NCBI RefSeq assembly: GCF_002575655.3
Contig: NC_053037.3
Location: 451,577,793 to 451,641,792, forward strand
Reading direction: 5' to 3'
Origin: Aegilops tauschii subsp. strangulata
Lineage: Eukaryota; Streptophyta; Magnoliopsida; Poales; Poaceae
DNA length: 64,000 nucleotides
A program made the position numbers and the translations under genes. The notes beneath the pieces were generated by a model. The model was not told the DNA's origin and ran no database searches. It worked only from the letters and a program-made list of their open reading frames with translations. Positions 58,301-64,000 of this stretch are shown here, piece by piece (the stretch's first letter is position 1; every line of letters starts with the position of its first letter).

Positions 58301-60104
58301 TATGGACCTTCACCCTATCCCTGAGGAGAGGGTTCTCGAGAACTTCAACATGGAAGAAAAGCATGAAACTGGAGCGTTTACTGGTTCTGGTACTGCCATG
58401 ACTGACTTGCATGTAATTGAAGAGCACTTTGATGTTGCATCGGAAGTAAGCCCAAGTTCTGTGGTTGCTTCCTTGTGTCCTCCTGGTGCGAGTGGTTCCA
58501 ACCAATCTCCATCGATTGAACCTAAAGATGTCTCAAACCCATTTTTTTCGGTGGCTTCTGAACCTGACAGGGTGGATATGGTTGATATGAATGAAGAAAT
58601 GACTTCTGATTATCTACTTGATTCTGATGATGATGATGCTGATAGAATCTATCCTGAGCCTTTAGAGGATAACGGTATTGATGAAAGTTTCCTGTCGGAA
58701 CTGGATGCGGTGGGAGACTTCCGGGTAGAACCGGTGAGACTGGATCAGCAGGTGCCTGATCTTAGCTCCCATACTTACAACCCTGCTGATGGTGTTGCAG
58801 AAGACTCCTTGATTAGCCCTAAGACTTCTGGTGACATTGCCACATCAGATGCCAGTGCCTTAGACTCTGGCGATCTGTCCCCATTGGTTGATTATCTAAG
58901 CGGCACTGATCCTGAATTCAGTTGGACATTAGGATCATCTCATGATGATCCTGAGCAAACTGTCTACAATCCACGGCGAAGGATTCTTGAAGCAATGAAC
59001 AGAGAGTTGAATCTACCATGCGACGAACCAGAAGTCACAGAAATGCCTTCAGTCAATACACCATCTGAAGCATACTTAGTGGTTGGAGCAACTGAACTGG
59101 AAGTTGCTAAAAATGAGCCCGGGACAGCTAAAACTGATGCTGAAATGATGGCTGTTGATGCCAAGTCCCTGGAGGACATAGAGATGGCCTTTAAACAAGC
59201 GAGTGGTGGTGGTGTTGATGAGGCTGAAACTGCACGCATCTCAGGCGTTGATATTGACTTAGAGCCTTTAGAGGGTTCTGAAGAACTCCATGTGATTGAT
59301 GCAAAATCTGTTGAAGACATTTCTGCTGCTTTGAAGGAACACTCTAATGTTGATGTGAACAATTGCTTCGAACAAAACGAAGATGAAGTTGGATGTGGAG
59401 AGGTTGCAGAATGCGCAAAACACGACAGTCTTCCAGAAGGAACACATGTTGAAAGTCTACAGAAACACCTACCACGCGACGAGCCAGAAGTCACAGAAGC
59501 ACCTTCAGTCAATGCCCCATCAGAAGCATACTTAGCAGTTGGAGCAACTGGACTGGAAGTTGCTAAAAATGAGGCTGGGATAGCTAAAACTGATGCTGAG
59601 ATGATGGCTGTTGATGCCAAGTCCCTGGAGGACATAGAGATGGCCTTTAAACAAGCAAGTGCTGGTGGGTATGATGGGCCCACCCTTGACGCCGAACCCG
59701 CACACATCTCAGGCGTTGATATTGACTCAGAGCCTTTGGAGGGATCTGGACAGTTGCATGTCATTGATGCAAAATCAGTGGAGGACATTTCTGCTGTTCT
59801 AAAGGAACATTCTAGTGTTGATGTGAACAATTACTTTGAACAAAACGAAGATAAAGTTGGATGTGCAGAGGCTGTCGAGTGCACAAAACACGACAGTCTT
59901 CCAGAAGGAGCACATGTTGAAAGTCTGCATTTGGCCGGAGATGATAGGGAGCCTGAAAGCAGCATGAGTTGTATCGAGGCGAAGACCATCGATGACATGA
60001 ATGCAGTGTTCAAGAAGATGTCTGATGGCCATGAGGAAAGTACTGTAAAGGCAATGGAGTCCGAGGATGATCGCCATGGAAGAGACGCAAGTGAACAACA
60101 CTGA
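55319..60104 (+). CDS. large acidic plant protein with two N-terminal membrane segments (two coding exons)
   Basis: Coding exons are 55319-57443 and 58039-60104. The 595-bp intron has GTAAGC at its start and TTGTCCAG at its end, and the frame continues across it (GDG|ESVLGAK), giving 1396 residues. Residues about 30-55 and 58-75 are hydrophobic, probably two membrane segments. An Asp/Glu-rich run is near 365-395, a conserved block FIWTADDAKNLMDLGYSEME then RNRRLEILMVRRRSRKN is near 405-442, and RRNPFDLPYDSD and RKNPFDFLEH follow near 474 and 500. The C-terminal half is acidic, with a 152-residue duplication (about 1036-1187 and 1188-1339) and five (D/E)AK(S/T)-(L/V/I)-(E/D)D(I/M) motifs. I recognise a plant-wide uncharacterised family (relatives in Arabidopsis carry labels such as dentin-sialophosphoprotein-like); function unknown. 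Start chosen by Kozak context and family N-terminus. Confidence 0.88.
57444..58038 (+). other. coding intron of the host gene (595 bp)
   Basis: GT at 57444-57445, AG at 58037-58038, phase 1. If it is retained, translation would stop at TGA 57476-57478, giving a truncated protein of about 719 residues without the duplicated C-terminal half. It holds several short related segments (TCTAA(A/G)(A/T)TGA(C/T)CATG at 57628 and 57759; GTTGTGATGGTCCATTGG and ATGATGATCTATCGG). No transposon ends seen. Confidence 0.8.
59021..59932 (+). repeat. 456-bp in-frame tandem duplication inside the second coding exon
   Basis: 59021-59476 and 59477-59932 both start CGACGA(A/G)CCAGAAGTCACAG and contain the same series of motifs: GCTGTTGATGCCAAGTCCCT, GATGCAAAATC(T/A)GT(T/G)GA and CACGACAGTCTTCCAGAAGG. 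The unit is 152 codons, so the frame is kept. Copies differ by scattered substitutions and a few in-frame indels (for example GGTGTTGATGAGGCTGAAAC versus GGGTATGATGGGCCCACC). Confidence 0.92.
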
Positions 60105-60824
60105 ATTACTATCGCACAATTGGTAAAAGGGAATGCAAGTTGAAATGGATCCTTATTGATTGAAGAAGCTTATTCTTGGTTACCTTGTGAAGCACTCCAC
60201 GGTACTTGGGTTCATATAGTTTCCAACACTGGAAATATGAAGTTTTGCTCTAGATTTTTGTGGATGGTATTTTTTTTTCCTTCTCCGTTTGAGGTTTTGA
60301 CCGTTTGTATTCAATTTGATTCTATTTTTGCCCTTGCATTCTCTCCCTCCGCTGTCCGTAATTTGTTAGCTGGGGCAGTGTGGTGTGGTGACAGGGAGAG
60401 AGAACAGTGGATTCTATCATGTAATGTAGATTATCTTTCGCTACTTGATGGAGGTGAGATGGTTTGATGTAAGAGAGCTTGTGCAGTTGGAAATAGAGGA
60501 AGTACACAAGGCTGAGTGCATGCTTGCAATCTATTTTTCCACCTGGGCTGGTAACTTTGCAACTGCAGGTGTGGGTGGAAATATCACATTTCTTCTTGTG
60601 TAAGGTAGTGAATGTGAAGACTATATCACTACATGCCTGTCAGAATTATAGCATTCAGTCTGCTTATTTTGCCTGCAAAAAATTTCTTTACCAAGGTTCT
60701 ACTAGTTCTCTTCACTTGCTAAACCCTGCGACCAGACAGAAGAACAGCAAAACACCTTATGGGCCACTGAACTAATCCTGGTAGATAAAAAACAGCCTTG
60801 GTGTGCTGGGAGGAGATTTGTGGC
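60105..60824 (+). other. probable 3' UTR and downstream flank of the host gene
   Basis: After the TGA at 60102-60104 there is T-rich, non-coding sequence to about 60480 that probably forms the 3' UTR. I found no clear AATAAA signal. 60480-60824 has no coding signal. Confidence 0.45.
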
Positions 60825-61561
60825 TAGGGCTGCAAGAAAAGCTCGAGGCTCGCGAGCCGCTCGAGATCAACTCGTATTTTGGCTCGACTCGAAAAGAAAT
60901 GACCCGAGTATGAACAATTTATGTAGCTTGATTGGAAATAAGCTGATCTTGAGCCAACACTGGCTCGTTCGTTTTTAGCTCGATAGCCCGAGATCATATA
61001 ATTATAGTACATAATTTTGATATATATTAAAGATAAATGGGATAACTTATTACCATATAGATAGTCAAAAATAATTTATTACCATATACGTTGTGTATGA
61101 TTTTCCTCCATTTTACCTACTACCAAACAAGGAAAGTTAGTTAACTGCAGAGAAAATTTAGCCCTACTAAGGTATGTGATCACCATGTATTAAATATCAT
61201 GTTATTTTGGCAATAGTTTGAGGACATACGCACCTTCATTTTTTTCTTGCTACTAGTTCTTTCATGATCTCTTCTATTAAGTACTAGTCTTCAGTTTAGA
61301 TAGATAGGTTGAATTATATAATCGTTTTTTATGTTGTGTTGTGGCCTATCTTATTTTAAAATTTGTCTTAAATTATTAAAAAAATCATCTTATTTAGGTC
61401 GAAACTTGTTCGAGATCGACTCGAGATCGCTACAAGTTGAGCACGAGCCACTTTCTACAGCTCGACCTTGAGCTTCGCTTGGTTTGATCTCGCTCGAATA
61501 TTTGTATAAGTTGAGCCGAGCCTAATCCAACTTGCTCAAACTCGACTCGTTTGCAGCCCTA
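60825..61561. mobile_element. non-autonomous DNA transposon with 11-bp terminal inverted repeats (737 bp)
   Basis: TAGGGCTGCAA at 60825-60835 and TTGCAGCCCTA at 61551-61561 are exact complements. Inside both ends are related CTCGA/GAGCC-rich stretches (GCTCGAGGCTCGCGAGCCGC on the left; AGCCGAGCC and CTCAAACTCGACTCG on the right), the pattern of hAT-like or Mutator-like non-autonomous elements in plants. I could not find a matching target duplication, so the class is uncertain. No protein is encoded. Confidence 0.6.
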
Positions 61562-61719
61562 CACGTAGATTGTGGATCGCTGATTTGCGCTATGATTCTA
61601 AACTTGTTTATGTGTTTCTGTATATCTCCTTTTTCTCCCGTATAGCGCTTTCGATATCACTGTAATGTGTTTGTAAATGGTGAAACGTTGGTCAATGCCC
61701 TGTGATTTTGGGTCGCCAT

Positions 61720-61854
61720 TGTTAGACTGTATATACGTGGCTTCTATACACATATATTGTAACATTGTATTGTATCCTTTGGGTACCTCTATATAATGAA
61801 AGAGCCATACCCTGTTTAGGGTGTCGAGCAGTTTCCAACATATTACGTCTTACA
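61720..61854 (+). mobile_element. short LTR (135 bp) of a second type of Copia element
   Basis: It runs from TGTTAGACTGTATATACGTG to TTACGTCTTACA and is followed at once by TGGTATCAGTTTAGGTT, an initiator-Met-tRNA-like primer binding site (61855-61871). A TATA-like CTCTATATAATG (about 61789-61800) lies inside. Short LTRs like this occur in Hopscotch/Ivana-like Copia groups. The left boundary is inferred from the TG and length. Confidence 0.65.
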
Positions 61855-61874
61855 TGGTATCAGTTTAGGTTAAG

Positions 61875-62850
61875 ATGGCTTCCGCTGCCTCTACCGCCGC
61901 CGCCGCCGCCGTCGTTGCGCTGACCCCTGTTGCCGCCCCTGCCGTCGCTGCACCGGCCCTTGGGTCGCCGTTCCTGGCCTCGCGCCCCCTCGCGATGGCC
62001 CATGGCGCTCCTCCATCGCCTGGTCCCCAGATCGGATCGGGCCTCCCTGGCGATCACGTCGCCCCGCCAAACATCGCGGCGGGCGATCTGTTCTCATGCG
62101 GCGCTCCTGCAACGGCTCATGGTGGGCCGCCGCCGCCGTCGTCCTGGATGGCGCCGCCTTCCGGTGCGCCTCCTGCCCCGCACCACTACGGCGTCCAGTC
62201 GTCCCATCCCTACGGCGCGCCGCCACACCAACCCTACCCGGCGCCACACCAACCCTACCCGGTGCCGTCGCCGTCGTCTCATGGGGCTGCCGCTGCTGTG
62301 CAGCCCTACTCGGTGCCCCCGACGCATCCCTACCCTGCGCCGCCCCAAGCCTACCCGGCTCCGTCGCCGCCGCCCCATGTGGCTGCGGCTGCCCTACCGT
62401 ATGGGGCGCCCGCTGCAGCGTCCTACGGCGCCCCGATGGCTGGTTCTGTCGGGTCCTATCCGTCCTACTCGGGACCGGCTGCACATCTGTCGATGGGCTT
62501 CTACGCACCACCGCATGCTCATGGTGATCAGGCCACAGTGTCGTCGCCGTTTTACTTCTCACACCTGCTACCGGTGAAACTCACGCCGGACAACTACTTG
62601 TCCTGGCGTGCCCAGGTGTTGCCTCTTATGCGGAGTCGCTACCTGGAGGGCTACGTTGACGGATCCATCCCGTGTCTGCCCCCTCAGCACCCGGCGTATC
62701 ATGCATGGGTGGCCCAGGATCAAGCCATCCTCTTCGCCATCCAGTCGTCGCTCGCTCCGAGCGTCTCGTCGCTGGTCATCTTCGCCGCTACGTCACGGGA
62801 GGCGTGGGCGGCTCTTCACACCAGCTTCGCCTCTCAGTCTCAGGCGCGTG
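61875..62850 (+). pseudogene. Copia gag with Pro/Ala-rich N-terminus, interrupted by another repeat
   Basis: The ATG at 61875 is 20 bases after the primer binding site. The first about 220 residues are Ala/Pro/Tyr-rich with PYPAP(H/P)QPYP-type repeats. Residues about 228-325 match the Copia Gag domain (LLPVKLTPDNYLSWRAQVLP, YLEGYVDGSIPCLPP, FAIQSSLAPSV, EAWAALHTSFASQSQAR). At about 62849 the sequence switches to an unrelated repeat and the frame runs on by chance to 62936. Zinc knuckle, protease, integrase and RT are not in the window. The long intact frame suggests a recently active element before the interruption. Confidence 0.8.
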
Positions 62851-64000
62851 TGAAAGAACATGCGGTGCCCCCATGTTTGGTTTTGGTAATTGATGACAAT
62901 CTCTATGGACTAATGGTTGCCTTGAGTTATATTTGAAGGATTTGTCCATAGGCTTTTCTTGAAGTCCATGTGTTGGTTTCAAGGAGTTTATGTGGTGACC
63001 AAGGTGTTGTTAAGGAATTATCCAAAGATTGGTCATGTGAGAGTAGAGCTTATTGCAAGCATGTCTTGAAGAAGAAGATTGTGTGATCATTCATGTTTAC
63101 CTTCAAGACATCATCCAAATGAAGAGAGTTGGAAAGAGTCAAGGTTGATCAAGACTAAGTCAAGAGTGAATCAAGTTGATCAACACACAAAGCGCACAAG
63201 ATGTACCGAGAGGGATCAAGCGATCCCATGGTGTGGTAAGCATTGTCGATTACGCTTTGTGTACTAACCCATGATCTTTGTGAGAGTTCTTTGTGGGGTT
63301 AGGTTGCGGTGTGCAAGTTCAAGTGAAGCATCATGAAGAGATCAAATGCTTGAAGCTTGCCGTCCATTGTGGCGACAATGGACTTGTGAAGATGTTGCGG
63401 TGCGCAAGTTCAAGTGAAGCATCATGAAGAGATCAAATGCTTGAAGCTTGCCGTCCATTGTGGTGACAATGGACTTGTGGAGATGTGCGGAAGAGTGGCT
63501 CACCCATAGTGGAGTATGGGGGAGCAATCAACTAGTCTTCATCGAGCCAACACAACCAAGAAAGGTGGTCCAACTTGAGGGAGTCAAGATCGTCATCATC
63601 TAGCTCAAGTGGACCATGTGCAAGGCAAAGGTTTGCTCTTGATAGGTTTTCTATGTTACCGGTCTCATGATGGTAGTTGGGAGACCGGGTTATAGGATCG
63701 ATTACCGTACTATCAAGGGGGGCTCTCGATGAGTAGCTTGATCGTATCGTTCATAGAGAGCTCAAACCATTGCATCCTTGCATCATCTTTGTTGGTTCTC
63801 GTTTGGTTCTTCTCTTTGTGAGTTTTGGAGCTTATGGTCATCTTGATGACAAGCTCGAGTTCATCGAAAACGGAGTTCACTCGCATCTTCTATGATGTTT
63901 TCGATGTTGGAGGTTATGCCGGTTCTTCTCGGTTGGAGGTTTCACTCCTCTATTTTTTTGGCATACCTCCCCTGCCTCTTCTTACTGTCGCTGTTTTGAT
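62849..64000 (+). mobile_element. Triticeae LTR-type repeat inserted into the Copia gag, cut by the window end
   Basis: It begins TGTGAAAGAACATGCGGTGC at the end of the gag-matching part. The following sequence (TTGATGACAATCTCTATGGA, GGGGGGCTCTCGATGAGTAG, GGTTGGAGGTTTCACTCC) is one I know as a common Triticeae repeat of LTR character, without coding potential. The right end is outside the window, so its class and target duplication cannot be checked. Confidence 0.5.
63304..63485. repeat. 91-bp tandem duplication
   Basis: 63304-63394 and 63395-63485 both start TTGCGGTG(T/C)GCAAGTTCAAG and end GACTTGTG(A/G)(A/A)GATG. They differ at only a few positions, so the duplication is recent. Confidence 0.9.

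Noticed and set aside
61875..62936. Proline-rich host cell-wall-type protein
   Set aside because: It follows an LTR and a tRNA primer binding site immediately, and its C-terminal part has Copia Gag motifs. There is also no signal peptide of normal type.

Overview
This is a plant nuclear window, almost certainly from a Triticeae grass (wheat, Aegilops or barley type). The evidence is a dense layering of nested LTR retrotransposons (Gypsy LTRs opening TGATACGTCTCC; Copia LTRs of the Angela/BARE-1/WIS type opening TGAAGGAAATATGCCC), a large CACTA transposon, Stowaway MITEs, and a single ordinary two-coding-exon plant gene. Family names come from memory of Triticeae repeats and were not checked against a database.

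Layout. 1-7693: pile-up of defective Gypsy elements (a minus-strand gag/protease element with its LTR, then several LTR pieces, including a head-to-head inverted pair). 7694-9498 and 33938-34838: two halves of an older LTR-like repeat, split by a Copia element. 9504-33932: this Copia element (copy A) is bounded by a perfect 5-bp target duplication (TGACC). Its 5' LTR is interrupted at 10768/10769 by a CACTA transposon of about 19.6 kb. A later deletion removed the CACTA 3' end together with the rest of the 5' LTR, gag, integrase and early pol of the Copia element, so CACTA sequence runs straight into pol at about 30352. The CACTA carries a multi-exon minus-strand gene with duplicated exons, many tandem arrays, a Stowaway MITE and a broken captured copy of a grass Werner-like 3'-5' exonuclease gene. 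34839-43912: older Gypsy pieces and a very long (4.67 kb) minus-oriented LTR. 43913-52477: a second, end-to-end Copia element (copy B) with target duplication ATAGT, primer binding site and decayed gag, integrase, RT and RNase H. 52483-53700: LTR debris and AT-rich spacer.

53700-60500 holds the only convincing host gene: a plus-strand gene with a 5'-UTR intron (containing a 75-bp Stowaway MITE), coding exons 55319-57443 and 58039-60104, and a predicted 1396-residue acidic protein with two N-terminal membrane segments and a 152-residue internal tandem duplication. Downstream lie a 0.74-kb TIR element (60825-61561), a short-LTR Copia element (LTR 61720-61854, gag from 61875) and another LTR-type repeat that interrupts that gag at about 62850 and runs off the window.

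I found no RNA genes, CRISPR arrays or new defence or metabolic system. The most unusual items are the CACTA gene with duplicated exons, the captured exonuclease copy, the deletion that fused two transposons, the inverted LTR pair, and the internal duplication and overlapping upstream start codon of the host gene.
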